A stretch of DNA of 64,000 bases. It comes from Spodoptera frugiperda (taxonomy: Eukaryota; Arthropoda; Insecta; Lepidoptera; Noctuidae). The position numbers and the translations under genes are program-made. The stretch spans positions 7,351,788-7,415,787 of the forward strand of contig NC_064217.1 of NCBI RefSeq assembly GCF_023101765.2. The letters are read 5' to 3'. The notes beneath the pieces were generated by a model. It made no database searches and was not told the origin of the DNA. It worked only from the letters and a program-made list of their open reading frames with translations. How positions within the stretch are numbered: position 1 is the stretch's first letter; the number at the start of each line of letters is the position of its first letter. Positions 1 through 13,000 of this stretch are shown one piece after another.

Positions 1-789
1 AAAAACCTTTATTTGTATCTTTAGATAATGGATAATGGAAAAAATACAGTAAGTATTTTTTGAAAGAAATTTCATTTGGCAATTTCATTCATATTTAAAT
101 TAGTACTCTACCTATAAAAGACCTTTATAAACAAAATAATCAGTTCACTCAAAACTTATGCATTATATTAAAAATCCGGTCCCCTCTTTTTTCATATCCA
201 TAAAAAAATATTATAAAAGATTCCAATCTAGCTAGAGTCATTTTCATTACGTACCATGATAATCCCATCGTATACTTACATAATATAAAAATGTTTTAAT
301 ATGAAAAAGTTAATTTCACACATAATTACGTAGCACAGTAATAATAATCGCTATTAAGGTTGAAAGTATACATAAACCAATTTAAATTAGCATAAAATAG
401 GTGCTTAGACACTTTAAGCCGGTACTACGGGTAGAAATTACCTCAAAGCTATAAAACGTATGACTTTAAGACAGCCAGTTTGCAACATTGTCCATTCTGA
501 TGTGGGATGAAATGGCGTCTTTTCTCCAGCAGATTGAATTCTTGAACTGTGTCCAGCTGGTGAATTTTAGTACTTTATTGCTTAGTTTGTGAATTCTACT
601 TTCCAAAACGTACACATGAGCTATGACATTTTTGGTGAAATATATTTTCGTGATCCTGAGCTTTTCACAATAACTGTTGGAAATTCACGCTTTTCCAACT
701 ATGAAGGTTTCTCGTTCGCTACGAAATCAAGAAAAAGGAATTAATTCAAAATCCACCACACTCTATGTAAACTACCTTTACCTTTTTTA
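1..789. other. AT-rich non-coding stretch
   Basis: Unique-looking AT-rich DNA with stop codons in all frames. I see no exon with usable splice signals and no repeat I recognise before the SINE-like element that begins near 790. Confidence 0.6.
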
Positions 790-925
790 CATCCGATGAC
801 TTCTCTCGCCTTGGGTGAGGCAAGAGGGAGTATCAAACTCTTACGTACTAAAAACCACTCCGTTCCTTCTCCTGCTTTGAACCAGAGCCCAGGTAACCTG
901 TAACGTTGTCTGCAGCTGGACCAAC
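790..925 (+). repeat. Family A SINE-like dispersed repeat, copy 1
   Basis: This copy shares a core with copies at 27007-27160 and, inverted, at 63717-63850. The core runs from a GC-rich hairpin (CTCTCGCCT, short loop, then TGAGGCAAGAGGG) through an ACTAAAAACCAC block to a CCGTTCCT block, a GAACCAGAGCCC-type block and a pair of GC-rich motifs ending near GCAGCTGG. The three copies differ by scattered substitutions, as expected of old independent insertions. It encodes nothing. From general familiarity this motif set is common in noctuid moth genomes, but I cannot assign a library name. Confidence 0.8.
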
Positions 926-3479
926 AATACTAAGCCTAATCTCATACACCTATATAAAGTGAAAATAATTTATTTATTCATTTGTTTCTATTTTATTTAG
1001 TTCGAACAAGACCTTAACAAAACGTGTGTTTATTGGTTGTCGAACAGGGCTCAATATTTGAAACGTTCAATTTTATTCGTGAATCTTACTTTAGTATACA
1101 TTATCGAGGTTCGAAGGCAGACCGATCGCGATTAAAATTTTGTTTCGCTTTCTAAAGCGTATTTTAGCGATGATTCAACATTGTTCTTTTATTTGTATGT
1201 AACAAAGTACAAGTGTAAAACCAATGTATCGGTTTCTAATTTATCATTAAAGTCATGTGTTACTTTACAATGTCAGTTAAATCTTTATGAACAAATGAAT
1301 TGGTTTTCGTCGTAATTTACTACCTGAATTTAAGATCGGGCAAAGTACCTAAGGGTAAACTTAAAGAGGCTTGAATTTCAAGGAAGCAAAGAAGAAGGAA
1401 ACAAATTGTATGTTATCACCCGAGATACATGCTGTGTGAATGTTCACATGGAATATATGTATTAACTCCATCAGGAAACTATACCTAAAACGTGGGAATA
1501 GTTCGAAACTCGACATATTGTCAGCTACTTTTAATTTCAGGCATCATCATAACATCTATACATATTACTAACACTGTGTCCATTACACTAGCGAAAGACT
1601 TTAAACCTAAAACTACGACTACATTTAAAAGTAGAAAATATTTAGTCAAAGTTACCTAAATCTAACTTAAATGATTAGGTACAACTAGTATGTCAGTACC
1701 CAAGCACACATCGTAAGGTTGATTCCAACGAACATATACGTCGGTTCCATTGATAAAATTCAAGTAGAAAAGCCTTTGACTGCCGACAGACGTCTCTTAG
1801 CCTATCCTTGTATCGATAGGTACATGAAGACATATTCTTTGAACCATTCATCTCTGCTATCGTAGACATGGTTGTATTCCATGAATATTATAATTTGATG
1901 CTAATGCAATGGCTTGAATGAACGTTGAAACTTCTATTGAGTACAAACAATATAGCTAAATATGCATTTCCTGGAGAGATGTTTGTATTGAGACGTGGGT
2001 TGCTTTTGAACTGAAATGTAACTGGTTAATAACTATAGAAGAAAAGATTATTTAATGTAAAAGGAATAGATACAATTAAAAAAAAAATAATCTTAAATTA
2101 AATTTGCGAGATTGCATTCCATTAACTTGTAATTTGTTAATTCGTAAAGAATTCGTAAGTGTATTTATTCCAATTGGGACTTCGGCTTTAACTTTTTATT
2201 TAACTCTAAGTTTTAATGCAATAAAAAAATCTAACTTAAAATTGACGTGATCCGTACGTGTATAGATTATAACTTATTACCGAGAGTTGTTTACAATGCA
2301 ACACTATTACTTAAATATAAACAAACCCATCGTTTACTCAAAATACACATTTATTTTAATAGCAGAGAGGCTTAATTTTATACTCCAACGACTCCTATCG
2401 TGAAAGCGCCAATACAAAATTACGTGGTAATTCAGACTTAATCTAGAATAAGCGGCGCTTTTCTTAAACTTTAATTCGAAGCCTCCGCTCTCCTTAATAA
2501 AATGAATATCAATTTGATTAGTTTAAGTTTAATGAGCGAATTAAATATTATTGTAGTACCTGGAAATGGTAAAGACGCTACTGGTTGTAAAGACTTTTTA
2601 AGATGCCATAAAATCTTGGAGATGAGCGCATTGCGTACTTTAATGGTTCTTGTAAACAAAGGCCTATTAAAGTTATCTTCTACATTCTTTATAGAATTGC
2701 CATAACTGGCTGAAAAGTTCTTCTTTATTATAGTTAAGTAGCTATTTTATTTTAGTTTTAAATATGGAACTGAGATGTTCATTAATTAAACGTATTTCAT
2801 CAATTGTTCTACAATTATCTATTTTCCTTTAACTACTGGGATATTTTTCAACTTTATAACAAACAATTGTACCTTTAATGTTTGTCTCTTTGCTTTCATA
2901 AGGATGAGTCATGGCATCGGTGGCTTTAACTTCGTTATAGGTACGATGCAACTTCTCTCAAAGATTCGTCACAAATATCATTTTCTGTCGTTTGATATTC
3001 GATATTGTCATTATAAAACTTTGAATTTTAAAGACAGGATTATTTACAAATAACCTCTGAATCATAAAGTAACGCGAACGTAGTAAAGAGAGCTACAAAA
3101 TTTTACGATGAATTGATACTCGAAATGAAGAACAAACTTCTTGATGCTGCAGTAATACCAAGTTTCTATGATAGCGTACTAAGAAAGAGTGCTAACTTTA
3201 CTAAGTACACTCGTAAAGTAACGAAAACTTTTTAGCAACTTGTAATTTTATTGTCTTGCTTACTTAAGTAATATATTTGAAGCCGAGTAATTTCGTATCG
3301 AGTTTTTTTTCTTCTCATTAAATGAAAATGTGAGGGGACTTTTACAGACAGCTTTTATTTAGTTCAAAGCTACAACTTGTGGAGACATTTAAATAATAAA
3401 TAGTATAAACAAAGTTGGCCTTTTTGGTGAAGAACAAAAATGTATTTCTGCAGCAAAGTCTGCAGTACAATAAAACAAA
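926..3479. other. AT-rich non-coding stretch
   Basis: About 2.5 kb of AT-rich sequence without any repeat of the families seen elsewhere in the window. The two overlapping opposite-strand frames of about 65 codons near 2.5-2.7 kb have A/T-dominated codon use, no recognisable motif and no splice context, so I treat them as chance. Confidence 0.55.
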
Positions 3480-3690
3480 ATTTCGCATGTCTCGTCTCAA
3501 CTGTCTAGTCCTCTCTATTCTGAACGCTACACTGTGTGGCCTTATTACACGCGATTGGGCCTGGGTGGGCCGGCCCGGGCTCAATGACGACAGAATTATC
3601 GACAATTACGCCTCGACGTCGTCAGCCCGCGACTGTCATCCATGGATGACGTTTAAGGGCCTTTAATTGCTCCCGCGTCGACTCGGTCGC
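3480..3690. promoter_or_regulatory. CpG-rich palindromic island, possible regulatory element
   Basis: This is a sharp GC-rich patch in an AT-rich background. It contains the palindrome GGGCCGGCCC (near 3568), the palindrome CGACGTCG (3614-3621) and a perfect 16-bp palindrome GTCATCCATGGATGAC (3635-3650), followed by GCGTCGACTCGGTCGCG. Frames of about 85 codons are open on both strands, which is expected of CpG-rich DNA and is not evidence for a protein. A conserved cis-regulatory block or an unannotated 5' exon would both fit. No promoter motif is clear enough to choose. Confidence 0.3.
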
Positions 3691-6600
3691 GTTTGAAACA
3701 ATGTGTATGAGTAATTCCAACTTCGTGGAAAATGCCCAATGAAGTGTGAAGACCCGTTGTCTTATTTGGAAGAGATTGATTGTGATTACTCTGGGACGTT
3801 ATTTAAATTAGGTGTTTTTTGTTTCGGTTTCGAGTAGGGTCGGGACACCAATTTATTGTTTGTTTTCCAATCAGGCAACTGCCAATAAATAATGAAACAA
3901 AGTGTTTGATTAAGCATGCTTGTTATAAAAGAGTTAGTAGTCAATGATTTTATAAAGTTGTGGGTTTTGAAACTCATGTTTGATCGACTTGGAACACCAT
4001 CAACAAGTAACTTGATGTCGGAACTTGCCACGGAAACCATGGGGGCTCAATAAATATGTGATATGTAACCGAACACAGCGTCCACAAAGCCTCGCCCCGC
4101 CACGGTAAGCCCGCCGCCTAGCAGCCGATTGGTCGACGAACCATGGCTTACCTACTGTATAGGGTTTCAGCACCACATGGATCACACTGGTAATGCCACG
4201 TCACTCCGATAAAAGTTTTAAGCTGTTTTTAAAAGGGATTTTTGTGGTGGCTTCTAAGGTGACGTGTAGGTGTGAAGGTTTTTCTTAATCCGGACTACAT
4301 TACGCTTTGTTGGGCGCACGCTTCACGAGTTGGTCGGAAATAAGAACATTAAGTTATTATAAAATCTTTTCAAAATAAAGTACCAAGACTATGTATTGTA
4401 TGGCCTCATCGTCTCATGCCAAATGCAAAATACTTATAGCCAATTGAGCCATTGGAACTTTTTTAACAAATAACATTTCCGTTTTCTCTATTTAGCGTAT
4501 GTTGTTGTGCTAAAAACTTATTCTTATGTAATTTACCGATTTATTCCAGATTGTTCAGATTAGTCGCAACCGTAAGAAACTGATCTAACACCCAACACAA
4601 CATGACGTAAGTACATCAGAATCTAATCCACAACACATCAATAGTCACCTAACAAAAACCGAAAACAAGAAGGGTCGACCTCGGTACCTATCTACAAAGT
4701 TCGCAACCTTATTGCCAATTGACATCCACGAATACCGCTTTTGGTCGTGATCCAATGAAAGAAAGATACTCGTTATTTGCGAGCCGGCGTTCATCCATAA
4801 ACGTTATCACTAACTAGCGATCAGGTCGGATCGATCCCCTTGATTCGCTCACGAAATTAAGGAAATCGCTCATGAGGATATTATTCTCCAAGTAAGATAC
4901 CATCTGGTTTGGATGAAGAGGATTTGCGCTGTGCTTTGACGAGATTTTTCGGAGATTCGCCCAACTTTTTGCCGATGATGTGACCTTATCTGTTGATGAA
5001 TCTTTGTCAATAGGAAAAGCTGATATCAACATTGTATCAGTTGCTCCAAATACGACTACAGTCTTTGCTACAGTAAAGAAATAGGTTGTAAATATCACTC
5101 TTTTGTATTTGTAAATAGCGAACGAAATAATTAAAATAATCATTTCATTGGAAAGTTCATTTTGATGACCCTATAAAACGTTACAGCCTTTCAAAGATAG
5201 CAATTAATATGAATCTATTAAGATCTTAATTACTTTGTTTAATCGTCAAGATTAAATTAACCTTCATCTAGATTTTGAGCACCTACTTTTCTTATAAATA
5301 AACAATTTTCAATTTGCAATAATCGTCGGCAACTGTATTCGCTAATTTAAATTAAACATACTTTACTATTCATAATGGACAATATAATCTTTATTTTATA
5401 TGAAACTAATTTATTCTGCATTTTATTGCCTTTTCATTTGTTTTTTAAGTAGATTCAATTTAAACTGTCAGCCATAAAAATATTTTAAAGTCCAGACCTT
5501 TTGTGTTTATATTTTTCCCATTTTGATTAAATCGATAATGCTTAAGTACTAAACATCTTAAAAGATTTACAGCAAGGCAGGGTGAACAATAAAGAATATT
5601 GTGAGACAGAAGGTTTATACAATTTTGACAATGATTTTAACGATCACAAACATAGATTTATGCTACATTTTGTTATGGCACACACCTCTTATTCATAAAA
5701 AGAACTAAAACTTTCTTAAAGTTTTGTCTTGTAATAAATTAGAACCTAATGTATTTATTCTCTCCTATTTATTACACAGTGACAAGTCTAGAAAAAAAAA
5801 AAAACAATTTCCGAAGTCCCAAAATAGTCTCCAAACCCTCCTTTTACAATCTATCTACCAAATTTCATAGTTCATAGACATCATCAATATGTCATTTACA
5901 CACAATACTCCTAATGATACCATTATAGGACTGGAAACAAAAGCAAAACGCCCACTGTCCACAATTATCAGTTCTGTCGCTCTTCTTTTTGTATGGTAAC
6001 AAATTGTTTTAGCCGGTTCTAGTTGACGGGCGTCACCGTGCGTTTTGACGAGTCCTGGGTGGTCCCACTAATTGCCTTATGACGGCGATGTTGGTGACAA
6101 ATCGGACAAAGTCAAGATAACTTGCTTGTATAGTTTGATCTATCGCGTTTGGAATGTATTGGGTATTGATTTTGGCTTTTTTTGTTTGAGGTCTGGTTTG
6201 AGTTGTTGATTAATTCTTTTTTTTTTTTTGTTGAATTATTATTAGGATTTTTTGGTTATTATTACGTCAAAAAATGGAATGAAATGTGATACTTGAAACT
6301 AGACGAGTTCCTCATCAAACAGTCACGTGAGTAGCCAATAACGTAATAATTAATTTTATAAAATATATTTGAAGTAAAATATAAAAAAGCAGTTCTGCAT
6401 TGATGTTATAAATAATAACATAGTTTTAAAGTTCTTTATATTTCAGTGAAGTTGCTTAGCCCAAGAACGTGGAACCTTAGTTTTTATTATATTACTATGC
6501 TTTGACACAAACTTGAGAATTTTCAAGTCAAGACCTCCCTGTGTAAGAAACTTTCGGGTCAAATAAACATCAAGTTGAGTACATAGTGATGAATTATTAA

Positions 6601-7000
6601 TTGTTTTGCAGCAGAATATATTATTTGAGTACGTAATAAAGTATTTAAGATACCTATCTATTTTTATATCTTTCTATTCATTTAGGCACTGCGTGATTAA
6701 GTATACTCGATATAAGTACTTCGAAAGCCTTGCAAAATTCTCTGCAGCAACATGAAGAATAAAGTCATTGGTATTTGGTATCTAATAGTCTATAACTTAC
6801 CACTATGGATAACTTCCCACCACCTATACTCATTATGAGTCAACTTTAAAACACTTTTAACAAAACAGATAAACTCAACTTTAAAGATCAAAGTTAAAAA
6901 GACAGTAACAATGAAAACATTACACCCTTACAACCATTAAAACAGTATATCTCAAAGGGATTCATACATTTTCATTTACATATAAATAATGCATTGGTAA
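3691..7000. other. Non-coding stretch with a small GC-rich patch at 4075-4165
   Basis: Mostly AT-rich. The patch at 4075-4165 is GC-rich (CCTCGCCCCGCCACG then GTAAGC), and ACG/GTAAGC would be a good 5' splice site for a plus-strand exon, but no start codon with an open frame leads into it. A 109-codon minus-strand frame at 4814-5143 has no recognisable domain and no splice support. A poly(A) run lies near 5792-5805 and a poly(T) run near 6217. Confidence 0.5.
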
Positions 7001-10000
7001 TTTGAGTGAAATTACTCCCGGGATCTCGCGAACACAGAAGGATATTAAATGCATATTAATCAGTTTAGTGCCGGCTTGATGCTTTCCTGTGCTCTGTATT
7101 CATCTTTTTCTACTTCACCTACCTATAGGGAAAAATTGTATGCAAATAGGGCTACGGGAAGGAGATATTTTTATCGAAATTCTGATAGAAGTTTGATAGA
7201 AGATAAGTTTAAAAGCGAAATAATGAATGGCGCATACAAACGTATATTTCCAGAAAAGAAAACAAAGTTAATGTCATTTTATTTTTACACTTAAAACAGA
7301 ATAACTTCTCCTTAAACTTCCACGTATAACCAATAAAATATCACACATACTAATCTGACAAATTACATTCTCCAATTTGTCTATCTACCATTATAACCAA
7401 CGATTAACCACTCCGGGTTGGAATGCCAATCGGATAATAAACTAAAGAATGCCAATATAAATTTTCCGCATTTTAAGACAGACCCATAAATCTTGATATA
7501 GAGTTGATAACCCCGCCGTGCAGTTTTAAAATAGCCCACCTAAAGGCAACTCTTGAGAGTCGTAAGAAGTAAAATGCTCAGACGCTCATATGAAAGCTTG
7601 GCGCTAACTTGCATAATTCGCATCATTTATTTTATCAAAGATCGTTGCTACCGCTCGGCCAGTTATGGCACCAAAGCATAAAATATTTCACCATAAAAGT
7701 TTAAGCATACTTAAAATGTTATCTTCAAAGTCGACAGTGTCACTGTACAGGAGTGTCCGTAGGTTCATGTTGAATAGACTTTCAAATAAAGTCAGTATGT
7801 ATATATGTGTGTTGTAAAACTCAATTTCATGCAAATAACTAAACGTCTTTAGTAACTTGTTTTTGATATTAATTCGATAAATAATCTATGGTATTCATTA
7901 ATCGATTCAAGACATGTCAACGTTATTAATTTAAAAAAGCAAATTATCTCTAAAAAGTAAAGTTTATACATCAGTTATACTATAGGTAATACAACCATGT
8001 GACAAACGGCGACTTTTAATAATAGGGTCATTTCAACACCCTTTGGGTACGGACACATAAAAATAAAAACATCTTTATTACGACGGTATTAAAACTGAAA
8101 CTTCTGTATCAATCTTTTACACCATCTTCATTGTCAGTGGTTGTTACAGTTTGCACACACATGGCCTGCCTCCCGTCTTTCTCAATACAATTTAAGTCTA
8201 CAATTATTTTAGTCAGATGACATTACCCAAGTTAGGGGTGAATTCTTCGGCGAACAGATACTGATCGTGATTTTAATTGTACGTGGCGCTAACGTAACGT
8301 TTTAGCTACAAGTGACGACAGATTCGGTTTACATGCCGCGCGGTATAAATGGAATTAAATGTTGCGATTTTAAGAAGTTGTAAAAAAATATCATTGTAGT
8401 TAATTTATACTATTCTAGTCGTGTATTTTTTATTAAATAGGTCAGGTTAATAATATAAAAAAAAAAATATTGTAAAATTTTGGAAATAAACCTTAACAAC
8501 GTTTTTGTTGAAATGCAATAACGCAATGCAATAACTTTTTGGACCGTATCTGTTTCTTGTTAGGGCTACCTTTTACTATACAAGCATTTAATAATAAAAT
8601 AAAATCTGTTTTAGTGCTGCTATTACATTATATCATCACAATAAATGTAGCTGACATATTAAATTCGGACAAAGTAACAATGCAGTGCAGCGATAAAAAT
8701 GTAGTATAAATTAGGGCGACTCATGCCTCGAACTGTTTCCCATATAAAGTCATGCATAGTTTACTTCGTCGTCCAACGATAAAGTAATAGATACTTCTAT
8801 TATCGGACAGTAAAGTGGCTCATCGTGTAATTTACTATTTATTAATGAAGGGAAATAACCCTAAATGAGAACTAAGTGTTCATAACAACAGTTTTACTGC
8901 TCCAAGTCACGGATGATTTAACACACGAAGAAATTTGGAAAGGGCTCGCCCTTTTACTTCGTTATCGAGTTATACTATCGATGAACATATATCAAGTGTT
9001 AACTACACAAAATAAACAACGCTAAGTAGGAAGTAGAGACGTTATAATGATTTGTATAAACACAGAAAAAATAATAACAGCCATCATTCATACGAGTTTC
9101 GAACGTGTTTCTTTTTTTTTCTTAATTTAAATTATTAATTGTAAAACTTTTTAAAATTCACACCCAGCGTGAAGCCTTTGTGGATTAATGAAGTTGTTTA
9201 CAAAAACAATTTGTTTTAGAATATTTTTAGGTACCTATTAATAAGAAATATGTTTATTACGTAACCAGTTTTAAATAATGCTATTAATAATGTCAAAATT
9301 AAGCCTTTAATTTACATGGAATAAATGACACAGATTAATTTGATATCTTCCGAACGAGCCCAATTCTAAAATGTAGTATTAAACAATTTTTTTCATTAAT
9401 AAGTTGATGAAGTTTCCCTTAGTTTTGAACCAAAGGTAACGCTTAATTGTCACTGCCATAATAGCGCCATATAAACCATGCTAGTATGCGTCTAATTTGG
9501 GCCAAGTTGATTTCGTCGTTTTCTCATTATAGCGAATGCCCGGGTGGCCGTCGCTTGACAAGAGGAAATTGTCCCCAAGGATAAATAAAATTTGAGTCGG
9601 TTGAAAGTGGCAGCATTTATATGTTTATGACTGCAGTTTAGTATTGCGAAATGCGAAATACACATTCACATTTGCGACCGCAAAAAGGGGATTAAACTAA
9701 TAATGGACTTTTGGTTGGAGCTGCCCATTATAATAAAGATAATAAATCCACAAAGAAGGCTTAATATCAGCCCTTTTTAGCAACATCCTGTCATTATCGG
9801 AATCGATTACTTACAATAATATTTATCATAAAAGAAAATAATTAAGCAATAATTTCGAATCAAATTATGTTTAAATTGGAGTAGTTTCATCGTTCAGATC
9901 CGACTTAAAAAAAAGAGTAATATTGATGTCGATGGCCGGAGAGTGGACATGGATGCAATTACGCTCTCCCTCGACAAATTGGTCCACTTATTTATGGTTA

Positions 10001-13000
10001 ATGAAATTCAGATTTTATAATAACACCCCGGGTTTTACGCTCTTGTTTACGTGTTTGTAGTACAAGCCCATTATTTTAAAGAGCCTACGCGTCCTGTGAA
10101 ACTTTTAATATCGCTGTTGTCGTTGTTTTGCTCCCTAGTCTTTTAGATTTATTACTCATTATCCCGGTAATGTGTTGTAGGACCACAAGGCGTAGCCAAC
10201 GCGATGTAATTTGCGGTGTGCGCAAATGTTGTATTGTTCGTAAAATGAGTATCGCCTAATTTTATTAAGAATAATTAGCAAGGGGATATTTATGTCATTA
10301 GTTAATCCTTTGTGAATAGTATGCCTAGTAACAAGCTACTCTTGTGAACTAAAAATACGACGAGTTATTCTGGAAACTCGGTATAACATCTGTTGCATAT
10401 TGATATCAAATAAGTTAAACAGGACTATAAACCATTAGGACCTCTCTGAAGTTTACTTCACCTCACCTCACTTAATTCGTCAACACCCAATGACGCACTC
10501 GAACACAGTGCTCGTAATAAACTGTCCCCTTGATGCTTTTATACTTCCCCGGAATATTAACTAAGTCCATCCCTTTGAATCCGTGACGAAGGATTTCAAC
10601 CTTCGAAAGGTCCATCAAAAAAGGTAATTAAGATGAATTAACGATCACAAAGCCGGGTTTCGTGCTGGCCCTACGCTGTAACCTTTATTCCTTCTAATTG
10701 GCTCCCACGCCACATAATTTTTACAGCAAATTGCTGGACTAACGATTAAGTTCACCCGATGTCTAATTTTCTGGGACAATAGTCGACTTGAAAATTAAAG
10801 AAATATGTTAATTTCTATCTTTGTCGCGGCCCGCCAGAGCGGAAGATTATAATTATTAGGAAATTGTTAAAAAGCACCTTGCTTTGTTATTGGAGTCATC
10901 CAGCTGGATGGCTGCTTAATGGATCTTTTACTAAATCTTTTTCAAGTCGAGAGTACGCTATCGTTTTCCTTGTTCGTGAACAGCCGTTCAAAATAAAGAG
11001 AAAAGTGGAACACGAAACAATAACGTCACTCAATGTTTTATTTTATATTGGGTTCTCTTTTTTGCGTTCGTTTTATTTCTTATTCGTATTGGACTAAGAA
11101 AGTCAACTTGTATAAATGTTTTTGTTTATCCCCGAAACTAGATTAGAGTTGAAATGTATGTACACTTTACACGAACTCGATCGACTAAATGATTATTTTG
11201 TTTCTGTATTCATTTTTACCTTTTTGGTGGAAAACAAAGCGTTTAATTCCGTGGTCCTTTGTAAAGTCGTTTTATTCGGTTGTCCATACTTCCTTTATTG
11301 CAGTAAAAAGTGATGTCGTTTTAATTAAAGTGACAGCAGTGAACCGTCAACGTGTTGATATTGCCAACGAGGGTCAGGTGCTCGGGAAACTACTTTTGCC
11401 TTTGACCCACGACCACTATTTGTTGACCTCTGCCGTTTTGTGCATTTAACTTACGTCGATGAAATGAAATAGTAAATGTAAGAGGACAAAGCGTGTTCCA
11501 GAATTTTTATTTGGAGCTATGAATATATTTGCAGAGCTGGAAATTTCGGGCTCGATTTTTGTGCAACGCAGGATTAATTGGATTAGAATTCGACCATTAG
11601 TCTGCGAGAAGTGATCTTGCATTTGCAACAGAATTCTATTTTATTTCGTTTAAAACTAAAATGGAATTGAAACGACAAAACTGTTATGATGACAGAATAA
11701 ATCTTGCCGTAAATCACCAAGCGACTTCGTGTTGTGTGGGTAAAAATATTAAAAGCATATATTTTTTCTTACAATAAAATGAAACATTTAAAGAAGACAT
11801 AGAAATTAATAACAAAAATCCGCTTATACAGCCAAAAGTTGGGTTCAAAAAGAAAGTAAAGTGAAGCAGGGCTCACAATATTCTGGCCCGCTTATCTACC
11901 TCCGCTCGGCGTCAGCGGTCGTTATTCAATAAAACGTCGCAGTAGGACTCGCCCTTTCGAGCATTAGTCGCAATATCTTTCACTACCAACGGAACAAAAA
12001 ACTATGGAGTTGAGTTATTATTGTCAACAACATAGCAATCTGTTCATATGCACGTTGCAAACTTGAGGATTTGTAAGCCCGATTTTCTGAAAAATGAAAT
12101 AGAATCGACTTTTTTTGAAAACTGAAGAATTTTTGCTGATTCAAACGTTCAGGCTCTATAGTTTTCGCTGTTCCTTTAAGTTAAATTTAATCATACGATA
12201 CTGTTCCTCGATTCAATACTCAAACATCATTGTCTGGCTCTATCACCCCTTTTCTCAACAATGTACGAAATATTCGCCCCATCATAGTTTCTGATTGAAT
12301 TCAACTCAATTCCACTAGGGTAGGGGATGTGATAAATATTTAAGGTAGTTATATTAATTTTCCTACTCCATTCCTATTCGAATAGTGGGAAACTTCATCG
12401 TCTCAACTTGTGCTAAGTCTCTCCGAAACTGTCTGTTTCCACAGAACGAGATAAATTAAATTAATGTGACTATTTAAAAGTGGTGTGGGTTTTAGAAATT
12501 TCGTTTCATATTATATTTAGATATTATTATTCCTTTAATTTTTTTTATTAAATACAGAAGATGAAAAAATATTCTATGAAGTAACTACAAAATAATAATC
12601 TAAAATATTTTAGCTAAACTGAAAGTGGAGCGACAGTTCAGAATTAGTTTTTAATTAGCAAAATAACACGAAAATATAACCTAAATGTATGTTTGAGCTA
12701 TCATCTTTGTAAAATTAGGCACAACAACAAAACTTAATTACAAGATCTAACTTACGAAACAGATACTAATTACGGATGCTAATTTCGATTCAAATTCTGT
12801 ACTGCTAGTCACATTATGTAAATGTAAACAGCCAGAAATATTCCTGATTTCAAGAATATCTTAAGAAACTTTCCAATTACCGTCTCGAACTTTAGTGATG
12901 TTATATTTCGGATTTAATTTATTCGTATCTGTCTTTCATCGCAAAGAAATAAACTCGGAATGAATTGAAAGGACTTCAATGAGAATTTCTTAGAGTGATC

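Noticed and set aside
4814..5143. 109-codon minus-strand frame
   Set aside because: No recognisable domain, no splice sites that would place it in a gene, ordinary AT-rich composition at its N-terminal half.
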